Notes: a model not told the origin generated them from the letters alone. 64,000 bases of DNA from an uncultured Alphaproteobacteria bacterium (GCA_910585375.1 CAJUCZ010000002.1:14567-78566), one strand, 5' to 3'; positions 33,056 to 43,530 are shown, counted from the stretch's first letter. Numbers and translations are program-made.

Positions 33056-35533
33056 ATGACAGAAGATAATGCAAAAAATAAACTCACATTATCGGGAAAA
33101 CTCACACTAAAACTGGGCGATAAAGCCCCGAACAAAGGCAGCGAAGGCAAAAAGGTCATTCAGGTGGAAGTCCGCAAAAAACGGATAATCTCCCCTTCGG
33201 CATCAGCCAACAGCGAGTCCAAAGTCAAAATCGACGAGGCAACCGCTGCAAAATTAAAGCTGATCGCCGAGGCTAAAGAACACGAAGCACAAAAACGCCG
33301 CGAAGAAGAAGAACGCGAAATCGAACGCCGCCGAGAGGAAGAAGAAAGAAAGAAAAAGCAGGAACAGGAAAAAGCTGAAGCTGCCGAAAAAGCCATACAA
33401 GCCGAAAAATCAGCAGCACAGGAAAGCAAAAAAATTCAGCAGCCTGAAAACAAACCTGCTCCGGCAGCCGAAGACAAAGGTTTCAAATCCAAAGACAAAA
33501 AATCTAAAGATTTTGATGATGACGATGATGATGACAGTTATCATAAAAAAGGCAAAAAGTCTGTTGCTGAAAAAACATCATCACGCGAAGATGCTTTTGA
33601 ACAGGAACGCAAAAAAATCGTTAAACGCAGCTTTGAGCCGCAGCGCCGCGGCGGAAAGCTGAACATCAATGCAATCTCTGACGATGACGATGATGACTAC
33701 GGCTTCGGAGGCCCTCGCCGCCGCTTTAAGAAAAAACAGCCCAAACCGGTCGTTGTTCAGCAGCCGCAGGAAAAAATCATCAAAGAAGTTACCATTCCTG
33801 AAATTATTACCGTTCAGGAACTGGCAAACCGCATGGCCGAAAAAAGCGCTGACGTTATCAAAAAACTGATGTCTTTGGGCGTAATGGCCACTATTAACCA
33901 ACCTATTGACGCCGATACCGCACAGATTATTGTTGAAGAATTCGGACACAAATTCAAACGTGTTGCCGAAAGCGATGTTGAACTCGGTCTGAGCGGACCG
34001 GAAGATAAAGCCGAAGATATGAAACCGCGTCCGCCGGTCGTAACCGTCATGGGTCACGTTGACCATGGTAAAACCTCATTGCTGGACGCTCTGCGCGAAA
34101 CCAACGTTGCTGCCCGCGAAGCCGGCGGCATTACCCAGCATATCGGCGCATACCAGATTCAGGTAGAAACCGGCGACCGCATTACCTTTATCGATACGCC
34201 GGGTCACGAAGCCTTCTCGGAAATGCGTGCCCGCGGAGCCAAAGTAACAGATATCGTTGTCTTGGTCGTAGCCGCCAATGACGGCATTATGCCGCAAACG
34301 GTTGAAGCAATCCGCCACGCTCAGGCCGCCGAAGTTCCGATTGTTGTTGCCATTAACAAAATCGATCTTCCCGGCGCTGACCCGATGAAAGTCAAAACCG
34401 CTTTGCTCAACCACGGCATTGCCGTAGAAGAGCTTGGAGGGGAAAGCTTATGCGCCGAAGTTTCTGCAAAAAAACGCATTAACATCGATAAATTGGTTGA
34501 AGCCATTTTGCTGCAGGCCGAAATTCTGGATTTGAAAGCCAATCCCAACCGTAAAGCCGAAGGCACGGTTATCGAAGCTAAAATGGAAAAAGGCCGCGGC
34601 AGCGTTGCAACCGTCTTGGTTCAAAGAGGCACCATGCATATCGGCGACATTTGTATTGCCGGCAAAGAATGGGGTCACGTCCGCGCTATGTTTAATGAAA
34701 CCGGCCACAAGATTTTTGAAGCCGGACCGGCAACACCGGTAGAAGTTCTGGGTTTACAGGGGACGCCTTCCGCAGGTGACGACTTCGTTATTGTTAATGA
34801 CGAAAATCAGGCCAAAGAAGTAACCGGCTACCGCATTCGCAAAGAACGCGAAGCCAAACTGGTTAAGAGCGCCAAATCCGCCATGGAACAAATGCTTGAT
34901 AAAATTAAATCCGGTGAAGTCAAGCACCTGCCGGTTATTATCAAAGCCGACGTTCAGGGCTCGATTGAAGCCATTGAAGGCACGATTAAAAAACTGTCCA
35001 ACGATGAAGTCAGCGTCCAGATTCTGCACTCTGCCGTCGGCCCGATTTCTGAATCGGATATCTCTCTGGCTAAAGCGTCCAATGCCTTTATCATCGGCTT
35101 TAATGTCCGCGCCAACCCGCAAGCCCGCGACATGGCCAGACGCGACGGCGTAGACATTCGTTATTATTCAATCATCTACGATGTTGCCGATGACGTGAAG
35201 AAAGGTCTGGAAGGCATGCTTTCGCCGGAACTCAAAGAAAAGATTCTGGGATACGCCGAAATCCGCGAAGTCTACAATATTACCGGCGTGGGCAAAGTTG
35301 CCGGCTGTATGATTACGGAAGGACTGGTAAAACGCGGTGCCAAAATCAGATTGCTGCGTGATAACGTGGTTATCCATGACGGCAGCCTCGGCCAGCTCAA
35401 ACGCTTCAAAGACGATGTCAAAGAAGTCAAAGAAGGTTATGAATGCGGTATGAGTTTTGAAAATTATAATGACATTCAAAAAGGCGACTTTATTGAATGT
35501 TACGAGATTGAAGAAATCGCCGCCACATTATAA
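33056..35533 (+). CDS. infB: Translation initiation factor IF-2
   Basis: 825 residues. A long charged N-terminus (70-210, with poly-Glu/Arg and poly-Asp runs) is followed by the IF-2 N-domain-like segment and the G domain, with G1 GHVDHGKTS near residue 331, DTPGHEAF and NKID; then domains II-IV with the fMet-tRNA-binding C-terminus. It positions initiator tRNA on the ribosome. rbfA, truB and rpsO, the usual next genes, are missing; a terminator ends the operon here. Confidence 0.97.
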   Translation: MTEDNAKNKLTLSGKLTLKLGDKAPNKGSEGKKVIQVEVRKKRIISPSASANSESKVKIDEATAAKLKLIAEAKEHEAQKRREEEEREIERRREEEERKKKQEQEKAEAAEKAIQAEKSAAQESKKIQQPENKPAPAAEDKGFKSKDKKSKDFDDDDDDDSYHKKGKKSVAEKTSSREDAFEQERKKIVKRSFEPQRRGGKLNINAISDDDDDDYGFGGPRRRFKKKQPKPVVVQQPQEKIIKEVTIPEIITVQELANRMAEKSADVIKKLMSLGVMATINQPIDADTAQIIVEEFGHKFKRVAESDVELGLSGPEDKAEDMKPRPPVVTVMGHVDHGKTSLLDALRETNVAAREAGGITQHIGAYQIQVETGDRITFIDTPGHEAFSEMRARGAKVTDIVVLVVAANDGIMPQTVEAIRHAQAAEVPIVVAINKIDLPGADPMKVKTALLNHGIAVEELGGESLCAEVSAKKRINIDKLVEAILLQAEILDLKANPNRKAEGTVIEAKMEKGRGSVATVLVQRGTMHIGDICIAGKEWGHVRAMFNETGHKIFEAGPATPVEVLGLQGTPSAGDDFVIVNDENQAKEVTGYRIRKEREAKLVKSAKSAMEQMLDKIKSGEVKHLPVIIKADVQGSIEAIEGTIKKLSNDEVSVQILHSAVGPISESDISLAKASNAFIIGFNVRANPQARDMARRDGVDIRYYSIIYDVADDVKKGLEGMLSPELKEKILGYAEIREVYNITGVGKVAGCMITEGLVKRGAKIRLLRDNVVIHDGSLGQLKRFKDDVKEVKEGYECGMSFENYNDIQKGDFIECYEIEEIAATL

Positions 35534-35541
35534 AAAGCAAC

Positions 35542-35573
35542 AAAAAAGCCTCTCTTAATGAGAGGCTTTTGTT
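35542..35573. terminator. Bidirectional terminator after infB
   Basis: AAAAGCCTCTC (35544-35554) pairs with GAGAGGCTTTT (35560-35570) around TTAAT. It directly abuts the stop codon of the convergent orphan gene. Confidence 0.85.
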
Positions 35574-36763
35574 TACTCACAAACAACTTTGCCGGACGCA
35601 AGATCTTCGGCCAAAGCATCATTTTCCTTTTCGCTGTTCAGATAAGCATCCGCTTTCTCCTGCAAACCCAGTTTGTCAATAATCTCACGGGCCCCAGCGG
35701 CATGATTGCCGTTTAACATTTTGCCCAATAAAACAATATTATTATTAAACTCACCGTTACGGTTCACAAAATCCAGCTGGCGTAAAGCCTCAAAATCATT
35801 CTCGGCAATCAACACAATCAGCTTTTCCGTCACATAGGGAATCTGACTGGCAATTTTATTCACAATTTCTCTGGCTAAAATCTGTTCTTTTTCCGGATAA
35901 CAAAAGTTTTTCAGCTTTTCCAGCAGCTCAACGGCTATGGCAACGGAAAGCGGCGGCTGACGGGAAATCACCCCAAGACACTGCGGCCAGAGCTCTGATT
36001 TCCAGTTCATCAGCAACCGGCAAATTTCATCGGCATTATTACAAGTAATAACCTGCTTCAAAAGCACAAGCGTTTCCTGCTCTTTTCCCAATATCCACGC
36101 CAAGTGGCACAAATTATAAAGATCAGAAGCAGCAGCACCTTTTTCCTCTGGAAAAATCCGGCTCAGCAAAGCCAATTCTTCAAAGGCATACACCATTTCT
36201 TTATCCAAATACGCAAAACAGTTTCGGCACAGAAGCTCTTTTTTCTTCAGTTTGCGGGCTGACTGCACAAAGCACGTCAGAAGTTCAAACAAAAGACCGT
36301 TCAATTCCGGATTTTTCTGCAGCTGCGCTTTATTGGCGATCAGAAAAATACTGACTTCGCGCAGCAAATCTTCACTGACTTCGCCATGCTCCATCCAATA
36401 CGTCAGAAGCTTGGCACACCAGAAGCAATCATACTCCAGAGACGGATGTTTTAATGTACTGATAAATAAATCCTGCCAATCCGATGCCTGATGGAAAAAA
36501 GACAGAAACCTATTTTCCAAACCGGATCTTCTGCTCATAAGATTAACCATTCCGTTAAGCAAAACACTTCGGCAAACACAAAACTTGTCATCAGGACAAG
36601 ATTGCTCGTCTTCTACATCCAGAAAATAAAAATCCTCATAAGAGAATTTGTTTTCCAATAAAATCTGCTTCACCATCCAACGTTTGACAATAAAACGCCG
36701 GTTTTCGTTCTCACCGTTAAAAAATTGTGAAATTTGCTTTCGGCTGATTTTTTTCTGCTTCAT
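35573..36763 (-). CDS. Hypothetical helical repeat protein
   Basis: 396 residues. Almost entirely helical, with leucine-rich amphipathic helices resembling HEAT or TPR arrays (for example LREVSIFLIANKAQLQKNPELNGLLFELLTCFVQ). A cluster of cysteines occurs near 53-65 (SCPDDKFCVC) and another near 180 (LLCRNCF). No membrane segment. Family not recognised. The leader has TTTATTATT (minus strand, 36796-36788) and no Shine-Dalgarno sequence, like other orphan genes in the window. Confidence 0.65.
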   Translation of the reverse strand: MKQKKISRKQISQFFNGENENRRFIVKRWMVKQILLENKFSYEDFYFLDVEDEQSCPDDKFCVCRSVLLNGMVNLMSRRSGLENRFLSFFHQASDWQDLFISTLKHPSLEYDCFWCAKLLTYWMEHGEVSEDLLREVSIFLIANKAQLQKNPELNGLLFELLTCFVQSARKLKKKELLCRNCFAYLDKEMVYAFEELALLSRIFPEEKGAAASDLYNLCHLAWILGKEQETLVLLKQVITCNNADEICRLLMNWKSELWPQCLGVISRQPPLSVAIAVELLEKLKNFCYPEKEQILAREIVNKIASQIPYVTEKLIVLIAENDFEALRQLDFVNRNGEFNNNIVLLGKMLNGNHAAGAREIIDKLGLQEKADAYLNSEKENDALAEDLASGKVVCE

Positions 36764-36851
36764 AAGTGATATAATTTAATAAATATTAATAATAAAATTT
36801 GGAAACGCGATTATACCAGCCTTTTTTTATTTGACAAGTTTTTAATCACTA

Positions 36852-36880
36852 TTGAGTTTTGGGATTAAAAACGCTATATA
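36852..36880 (+). promoter_or_regulatory. ftsH promoter
   Basis: TTGAGT (36852-36857), 17-base spacer, TATATA (36875-36880), about 35 bases before the ftsH ATG, which has AAGGAA before it. An extra TTGACA at 36831 lacks a matching -10. Confidence 0.5.
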
Positions 36881-36915
36881 ATAAAACAGTTTGACTATTA
36901 TTTTAAGGAATTGAA

Positions 36916-38781
36916 ATGAAATCGGGAAGAAATCTTGCAATCTGGCTGGCCATATTCGTTGTCCTTTCTCTGATAATGAATATTTTTAACGCCTCCCAAC
37001 AGGTGAAAGATTATAACAAAGTCGCATTCTCTGAGTTTATGAATTATGCGGATAACAAACAATTGTCAGAGGTCACGGTCGAGGGGCCGAACATCACGGG
37101 CGTCACGACTAACGGTGAAAAATTCATCACCTATGCACCTTATGATCCGACAATGATTGAAACCATTCGTAAAAGCGGTGCCAAAGTTGAAGCCAAACCT
37201 GTTGATACCTCGGCAAATACATTCTGGGGTGTTCTGATTTCATGGTTCCCGATGATTCTGCTCATCGGCGTGTGGATTTTCTTTATGCGTCAGGCCAACT
37301 CGGGTAATAATAAAGCCATGAGCTTCGGCAAATCGCGCGCCAGACTGATTGAAAATACCAAAAAAGTCACTTTTGCCGATGTTGCCGGTTGTGATGAAGC
37401 CAAAGAAGAACTGGAAGAAGTCATAGAATTCTTAAAAGAACCTGCAAAATTTCAGCGTCTGGGCGGAAAAATCCCGAAAGGCGTATTGCTCGTCGGCCCT
37501 CCGGGAACAGGTAAAACCCTGCTGGCCAAAGCTGTTGCCGGCGAGGCGAATGTTCCGTTTTTTTCCATTTCCGGTTCGGACTTTGTGGAAATGTTTGTCG
37601 GTGTCGGAGCTTCCCGCGTCCGCGATATGTTCCAACAGGCCAAAAAGAACTCCCCCTGCCTGCTTTTTATTGACGAGATTGACGCTGTCGGCCGGCACCG
37701 CGGTGCCGGATTGGGCGGCGGCAATGATGAGCGTGAACAGACCCTGAACCAGCTGCTGGTTGAGATGGACGGCTTCGAAGCCAATGAAAACGTTATTGTT
37801 ATTGCAGCCACCAACCGTCCTGACGTCTTGGATCCGGCATTGCTGCGTCCCGGACGCTTTGACCGTCAGGTTACAGTCACCAATCCCGACAAAAAAGGCC
37901 GTGAAGAAATCTTGAATGTCCACGTCAAAAAAGTTCCGCTGGCCAAAGATGTCAACATTTCGGTCATTGCCCGCGGAACCCCCGGTTTTTCCGGCGCCGA
38001 TCTGGCCAACTTGGTTAATGAAGCGGCATTGCTTGCCGCCCGCAAAAACAAAAGGAAAGTAACATCAAAAGATTTTGATGAAGCCAAAGATAAGGTTCTG
38101 ATGGGCGCAGAGAAAAAATCTATGGCAATGGATGAAAAAGAAAAAACCCTGACCGCTTATCATGAAGCCGGTCATGCCATCTGCTCATTATATGTTGAAG
38201 AAACAGACCCGATTCATAAAGCTACCATTATCCCGCGCGGGCACGCTCTGGGTATGGTTCAGCAACTGCCGGAAAAAGACCAGTATTCTTATTCCCGTGC
38301 TAAAATGCTGTCACGCCTTGTTATTATGATGGGCGGCCGCGTTGCCGAAGAATTGAAGTTTGGTTACAACGCCGTTACCTCGGGCGCTTCTTCCGACATT
38401 GCCGCAGCCACCAATCTGGCACGCTCAATGGTCACGGAATGGGGAATGAGTGATTTGCTCGGCCCGATTTTATATGCCGAAAACTCCGGCGAAGTCTTTT
38501 TGGGCAAATCGGTCACTCAAAACAAAAACGTAAGCGAAGAAACCGCCAGACTGGTCGATTCTGAAATCAAACGTTTGGTAACGGAAGGCCATGACAACGC
38601 CAAAAAACTTCTGCAGGAAAAAGAAAAGGAATGGGAACTTCTGGCTCAGGCACTGATTGAATACGAAACCCTGACCGGTGACGAAATCAAAAAGGTCATC
38701 GCCGGAGAAAAGCTTGATAAAAGTGACGAAGGTCCGGTCAGCGAAGAAAAGCGAACCCACTCTTCCGTTCCGGAAGTATAA
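36916..38781 (+). CDS. ftsH: ATP-dependent zinc metalloprotease FtsH
   Basis: 621 residues. Two membrane segments (about 8-25 and 100-120) flank a periplasmic domain. The AAA module has Walker A GPPGTGKT near 193-200, Walker B LLFIDEID and the second-region-of-homology arginines; the protease site is HEAGH at 416-420. It degrades membrane proteins and short-lived regulators, including LpxC and RpoH in E. coli; the lpxC gene is present in this window. The C-terminus is a normal acidic tail. Confidence 0.97.
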   Translation: MKSGRNLAIWLAIFVVLSLIMNIFNASQQVKDYNKVAFSEFMNYADNKQLSEVTVEGPNITGVTTNGEKFITYAPYDPTMIETIRKSGAKVEAKPVDTSANTFWGVLISWFPMILLIGVWIFFMRQANSGNNKAMSFGKSRARLIENTKKVTFADVAGCDEAKEELEEVIEFLKEPAKFQRLGGKIPKGVLLVGPPGTGKTLLAKAVAGEANVPFFSISGSDFVEMFVGVGASRVRDMFQQAKKNSPCLLFIDEIDAVGRHRGAGLGGGNDEREQTLNQLLVEMDGFEANENVIVIAATNRPDVLDPALLRPGRFDRQVTVTNPDKKGREEILNVHVKKVPLAKDVNISVIARGTPGFSGADLANLVNEAALLAARKNKRKVTSKDFDEAKDKVLMGAEKKSMAMDEKEKTLTAYHEAGHAICSLYVEETDPIHKATIIPRGHALGMVQQLPEKDQYSYSRAKMLSRLVIMMGGRVAEELKFGYNAVTSGASSDIAAATNLARSMVTEWGMSDLLGPILYAENSGEVFLGKSVTQNKNVSEETARLVDSEIKRLVTEGHDNAKKLLQEKEKEWELLAQALIEYETLTGDEIKKVIAGEKLDKSDEGPVSEEKRTHSSVPEV

Positions 38782-38807
38782 TCTTCCTTTGGCCGGAATA
38801 TCTGCAA

Positions 38808-38841
38808 CTGCCTGCTCACGCAGGCAGTATTGCGTTTAAAT
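38808..38841. repeat. Hairpin repeat after ftsH (copy 1)
   Basis: CTGCCTGC (38808-38815) and GCAGGCAG (38820-38827) form an 8-bp hairpin with loop TCAC, followed by TATTGCGTTTAAAT. The same hairpin and tail occur after grpE (52137-52170) with loop TTAT. It lies 27 bases after the ftsH stop and may act as the transcript 3' end, although no clean T-run follows. Confidence 0.7.
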
Positions 38842-38915
38842 AAAAAAACAACTTTGTAATCTGCCTCACTTCCGAAAAAAGAGATTATAAAGCTGTTTTT
38901 TAATCAATTATAAGA

Positions 38916-39581
38916 TTATTCTTGCGTGGTATTTTTATACAACCACTCTTTGAATTCAACCACATTCCTGACTTCCGGAATCCAACTGAGTTCTTCCGGC
39001 AAATCCGACGTAAATTCGCACCGCATGCGCACCGGATGAGCACCGCTGTCAATCGCCGCATATTGATTGTAAATACGGTCATCGACCAAAACCGTTTCTT
39101 CGGCTTTCAGGCCATATCTTTTATAACAATCACGCAACATATCCTCTTTTGCCGTATCATGCATAAATTTCCCGTGCTGCACACATTCAATTGTCAAAAA
39201 GTCAGTAACTTCAGCTAACAACGTATTAAGAAATTTCTTCTTTGTTTCCACGTCAAATGTCGCAGACATTGTAAACTGGCGATACCCTTTCTGATTCAAT
39301 TCTTTCAGAACCTCAATAACATTCGGATATAAGGGGCGATGACAAAAGAACTCCGGAGAATGACAAAAGTCATAATCAAGTTCCGCTCCCAATTCAGGAT
39401 GAGTTTTAAGTTCTAATGCGCCATATTTCGGACTGACCGGCAAAACCTTCGGAAGATCCTCCCACTGAATATTTCCATATTTGGGCGCATATTTTGGATG
39501 CTTGGTTAAAAAATTATAATAAGCAAAATTCAAATTTGCCAACACGCCGTCAACATCCCAAAAAATATTCTTAATCTTCAC
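38916..39581 (-). CDS. HAD-superfamily hydrolase
   Basis: 221 residues. Motif I DVDGVLA gives the nucleophile D9 and acid D11; motif II is the SATFD segment; the acidic motif VDDRIYN lies near 170. The cap is a helical insertion between motifs I and II with YAPKYGNIQWEDLP. Substrate unknown; it resembles no specific named phosphatase. It is a single gene with a weakly defined upstream region. Confidence 0.8.
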   Translation of the reverse strand: MKIKNIFWDVDGVLANLNFAYYNFLTKHPKYAPKYGNIQWEDLPKVLPVSPKYGALELKTHPELGAELDYDFCHSPEFFCHRPLYPNVIEVLKELNQKGYRQFTMSATFDVETKKKFLNTLLAEVTDFLTIECVQHGKFMHDTAKEDMLRDCYKRYGLKAEETVLVDDRIYNQYAAIDSGAHPVRMRCEFTSDLPEELSWIPEVRNVVEFKEWLYKNTTQE

Positions 39582-39680
39582 ATTTCCTCCTACACCTTCG
39601 TTAGGGAATAAAAATTTCTCATCCCGTTTAACAATAAAAATTACAGAAACAATGTACTATAAAACCCATTTTTCTGCAAC

Positions 39681-39708
39681 AAAAAAAGCCTCCGGATAAA
39701 GGAGGCTT
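39681..39708 (-). terminator. trxA terminator
   Basis: GCCTCC/GGAGGC (39688-39693 with 39701-39706), then seven T on the minus strand. It ends the addB-addA-trxA transcript. Confidence 0.8.
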
Positions 39709-39726
39709 AACTTATAAAGCAGCTCA

Positions 39727-40041
39727 TTAAGCGTGAGAAGAAATCCAGGCTTCCAAAGAGGCTTTTGAATTTAATCCGACTTTGGTATCAACCTGCTTGC
39801 CGTCTTTGAACAAAAACATTGTCGGAATACTGCGGATTCCGTATTGCGCGGCCGTATTCGGTGCTTCATCCACATTCATCTTGCAAATTTTTACAGTGTC
39901 GCCCATAGACTTGGAAACCTCTTCCAAAATCGGACCGAGCTGACGGCAGGGACCGCACCATTCCGCCCAAAAATCTACCAGCACCAAACCTTTTGACTTC
40001 AAAACCTCAGCATCAAACTGACTGTCGACTATAGACTGCAT
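39727..40041 (-). CDS. trxA: Thioredoxin
   Basis: 104 residues. The redox site WAEWCGPC has C29 and C32, and the cis-proline loop SIPTMFLF is present. It reduces protein disulfides in the cytoplasm. It is the last gene of addB-addA-trxA, an order widespread in alphaproteobacteria. Confidence 0.96.
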   Translation of the reverse strand: MQSIVDSQFDAEVLKSKGLVLVDFWAEWCGPCRQLGPILEEVSKSMGDTVKICKMNVDEAPNTAAQYGIRSIPTMFLFKDGKQVDTKVGLNSKASLEAWISSHA

Positions 40042-40131
40042 TAGACTTTCCTTTCTTCATATAGTTTTACGTTTCTTCTAATATAGTAAATCTTTTTTCA
40101 ATATTAAAGAGGAATCGCACAAAATTCAGAT

Positions 40132-43100
40132 TTATTCTGCCAACGGCATCAAATCGGCAGTATCTGTCCATAGAATCAGCGGAACAACCTCTTTTTCGGG
40201 ATAAATTCGCGCCAGCAAATCTTTATAAGCCTGCATCTGCTTTCGATAAGCCGAGGGAATATCTTTAACGGACTTTGCTGCCGGTCGGTTGGTTTTATAA
40301 TCCACCAGCAACACTCTGTCTTTTTCAACAATCAGCCTGTCAACCTGTCCTGAAATAATCCGGCCGTTAACCTCGCCCATAATCGGAACCTCTGCTTTTG
40401 ACTCGGCAGAAAAGACTGCCGAAAATTCCGGATTTTCCAACAGGCGCACGACCTCATCGGCAATTCTTAGTTTTTCCGCAGACGGCAAATCCGGCACATT
40501 TTTTTGCAAATAGTCATCAATAATGCCGCGTCCGTCTTTGGCATAAACCTCCGGCAAAAACTGCAAAAGTTTGTGAATAATCAATCCGCGTCGATACCGG
40601 CTTTTTCCATGGCTCCCGATTGGCGATGCCAGTGCAGGCTCTTCCTCATCCTCTTCCAATTTTGACGGGCTCAGCGGCCTTGCCAGCGCACTTTCTGTTT
40701 CCGGTTTTTCCTTAAGCCAGACAGCAGTACATTCAGGATAATCCGGTTTCTCCGACATTTTTTTAGGCTTAGGCTCAAACGCCTGCGGACATTCATAGGC
40801 AATAATATCGTCCTGCTCCGCCGTCCCGATTTCCCGCAGCGATTTCTCACAAATTTTATACCATGATTCCTCATGCGGCTTAGAACGTTCACTGTTATAG
40901 TAGCCGCAAATTGCCAGCAAATCTTCCGCTCTGGTCAAAGCCACATACAAAAGCCGCCTATACTCACGCAAGGCATTCTGCTTTTCGGCTTCTTTTATTT
41001 TAATGCAGTTATCGTCATAATCCTGCGATGACAGAGGATAGTAAAACAAATCATCCCACAACATGCCGCCGGAATTTTTTACGCTCACTACACGCCCCGT
41101 ATCCGGCAAAATCACAATCGGCGCCTGCAAACCTTTTGAACCGTGAACCGTCATAATGCGCACGGCATCGGCTTCACTCTGCTCCAGCTCGCGCTTAATC
41201 TCCACCTCACCGCCGCCGATCCAGTCAATAAAACCTTGCAGCGTCGGAATATGCTCTTGCTCATAAGCAATTGTCAAATTCATAAATTCGTCCAGACCGT
41301 CTTCGGCCTCATACCCCAGCCGCGATATAAACTTTTTCCTGCCGTCCTGCCGATTCAAAACCTCGGCATAAATCTCAAACGGCCGCAAAAATCCGGCACG
41401 GGAACTCAGCTGCTGCAAACGCTGATAAACATTTCCATAAGCCGCATCGTCTTTCAGCCGGCTCCACAAGCTCACGCCTTTGCCGCGCTCACAACACAGT
41501 TTTTCCAAATCTTTGTCATCCAGCCCGAACAAAGGAGATTTTAAAACCTCGGCCAAAGTCAGATCATCTGTCGGCAATAACAAAAACTTGCCGAACGAAA
41601 CCAAATCCTGTACCGCAATCTGCTCCAAAAGTTTAATCTTGTCCACGCCGGCAATGCTGACACCGACACTTTTGCAAGCGCGTACCAACTCTTCCACAAA
41701 ACGGTTGCGCCGTTGCACCAAAATCATAAAATCCTTATACCTGACCGGCCGCTTTTGCGACTTCAGTTCCTGACCGTTTTCCACCATCTGCTTAATACGT
41801 CCGGCAATTTGTCCGGCCAGTCTTGAACTTGTCGTTTCCACACTCACGCGTTCCATTGACGGCAGCCAGACGTCTTTGTTCTCCCCCTCTTCCGGCTCGA
41901 CCAGCGGCCAGAGTTCAACCCGTCCGGCTTCTCCGGCCCGAAAAGGGATATGCGTGATATCCTCGCCGTCATCCGCCACGCCGTCACGCCCCGGAAGCTG
42001 GCGGAACACATGGTTTACCGTTTCCAAAACGGCCGCAGTTGAACGGAAAGACACTTCCAAATTAACCACGTCAAAACCATCAGGCCTCTCTTGTCGCGCT
42101 AACTGCGAAAAATATTGCTGCATATCGGCAAAACCTTTTGGATCCGCCCCCTGAAAACTGTAAATTGACTGTTTTTTATCTCCGACCGCAAACACGGTCT
42201 TGCGCACGTTTCCAACACCGGCATCATCAAAAAAATGCTGGGTTAACGCCCGTATAATCGCCCATTGGTCAGGAGAAGTATCCTGCGCCTCGTCAATCAG
42301 AATATTATCTATGCCGCCGTCCAGCTTAAACATTACCCATTGTGAAACGCCTTTGTTTTCAAGCAGCTGTCTGGTTGTTACAATCAAATCCTCATAATCC
42401 ATTTTGGAACGGATTTTCTTAAAATGATTATAAGCCGAAATCAAATCTTCCGCCAAAAGCAAAACCGCTCTTGTGCTGTCCGCGAGCCTGACCGCCGCCA
42501 GTTTTTTCCTTAAATCGCAAAGTCTCTGGGCTTCTGCATAAAAAACTTCTTCAAAATCAGGATACGCCGCCAATACCGCTTTTGTCGCCGCTTTTGCCGG
42601 AAGCCCGCCGTCTTTGTTCAAAAAACACGCGGCATAATCGTCAAAATCTTCCGCCCGCAAAGGCTGTTCCAACAATCCGGCAAGCTTTTGGGCTTTTTCT
42701 TTCTCTTTAACCCCGCCGGACATCCAGCCCTGCATCAGCATAAACGCTTCTTCCCGTGCAAATCCTGTCACAAATTCTTTCTTAAGGGCCGTTTCGCTGC
42801 AATTCTCAGACAAGCCGAGCCGCCGCAAAAGCTCGGCCGCAATCGTATCAACATTTTGATACCGAGCCAACATTTGCGAAATCTTATTACGGTTGGCCGC
42901 AATCGTATTCATAATTTCGGGAAAAGAAAACTCGCTGACCTTTCTTGTCAGAAAACTCAACGCCCGTCCGGCAGGACTATCCGGCTCTTCTTCAATCTTT
43001 TTCAACAGACGGGATTGAATTTCGGCCAGCGCTTCGGCAGCCGCACGGTCATCCATCACCTCAAAATAAGGAGAAATATGCGCCTCCAGCGGAAAACGTT

Positions 43101-43530
43101 TCAAAATCTCCTGACAAAAGGCATGAATTGTCTGAATTTTCATTCCCCCCGGCGTATCCAGCAAAACGGCAAACAGCCGCCGCGCCGCGGCTTCCAGCTT
43201 TTCCAGCCGCTCCCGATCTTCCGGCAGTTTTCCGAGTAAGGCTTCCAATTCCCCCAACAATTCCGGCTCCGGCATAACCGCCCACCTGCTCAGCCTTTCG
43301 GAAATGCGGCTGCTCATCTCAACAGCCGCCGCTTTTGTATAAGTCAGACATAAAATCCGCCCCGGATTGCCGCCGCCCAGCAAAATCCGCAACACCCTGT
43401 CTGAAAGAACCTTTGTTTTTCCTGTTCCGGCCGAAGCCTGTACCCATACCGATTTTTTCGGATTCGCCGCCCGCCGCTGTTGTTCTGTTGCCCGCCGGCT
43501 GCGGTTTTGTCTTTCCTGCTCAATCATCAT
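40132..43530 (-). CDS. addA: AddA helicase/nuclease subunit
   Basis: 1132 residues. UvrD-type helicase with Walker A ASAGTGKT (32-39), the motif VDEAQDTSPDQW-like IDEAQDTSPDQW, and the SF1 motifs VSFRST and MTVHGSKGLQAPIV. The C-terminal RecB-like nuclease carries the active-site run VLLVDYKTNRP. With AddB it processes double-strand breaks for recombination, replacing RecBCD. Its ATG overlaps the addB end by 11 bases. Confidence 0.96.
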   Translation of the reverse strand: MMIEQERQNRSRRATEQQRRAANPKKSVWVQASAGTGKTKVLSDRVLRILLGGGNPGRILCLTYTKAAAVEMSSRISERLSRWAVMPEPELLGELEALLGKLPEDRERLEKLEAAARRLFAVLLDTPGGMKIQTIHAFCQEILKRFPLEAHISPYFEVMDDRAAAEALAEIQSRLLKKIEEEPDSPAGRALSFLTRKVSEFSFPEIMNTIAANRNKISQMLARYQNVDTIAAELLRRLGLSENCSETALKKEFVTGFAREEAFMLMQGWMSGGVKEKEKAQKLAGLLEQPLRAEDFDDYAACFLNKDGGLPAKAATKAVLAAYPDFEEVFYAEAQRLCDLRKKLAAVRLADSTRAVLLLAEDLISAYNHFKKIRSKMDYEDLIVTTRQLLENKGVSQWVMFKLDGGIDNILIDEAQDTSPDQWAIIRALTQHFFDDAGVGNVRKTVFAVGDKKQSIYSFQGADPKGFADMQQYFSQLARQERPDGFDVVNLEVSFRSTAAVLETVNHVFRQLPGRDGVADDGEDITHIPFRAGEAGRVELWPLVEPEEGENKDVWLPSMERVSVETTSSRLAGQIAGRIKQMVENGQELKSQKRPVRYKDFMILVQRRNRFVEELVRACKSVGVSIAGVDKIKLLEQIAVQDLVSFGKFLLLPTDDLTLAEVLKSPLFGLDDKDLEKLCCERGKGVSLWSRLKDDAAYGNVYQRLQQLSSRAGFLRPFEIYAEVLNRQDGRKKFISRLGYEAEDGLDEFMNLTIAYEQEHIPTLQGFIDWIGGGEVEIKRELEQSEADAVRIMTVHGSKGLQAPIVILPDTGRVVSVKNSGGMLWDDLFYYPLSSQDYDDNCIKIKEAEKQNALREYRRLLYVALTRAEDLLAICGYYNSERSKPHEESWYKICEKSLREIGTAEQDDIIAYECPQAFEPKPKKMSEKPDYPECTAVWLKEKPETESALARPLSPSKLEEDEEEPALASPIGSHGKSRYRRGLIIHKLLQFLPEVYAKDGRGIIDDYLQKNVPDLPSAEKLRIADEVVRLLENPEFSAVFSAESKAEVPIMGEVNGRIISGQVDRLIVEKDRVLLVDYKTNRPAAKSVKDIPSAYRKQMQAYKDLLARIYPEKEVVPLILWTDTADLMPLAE

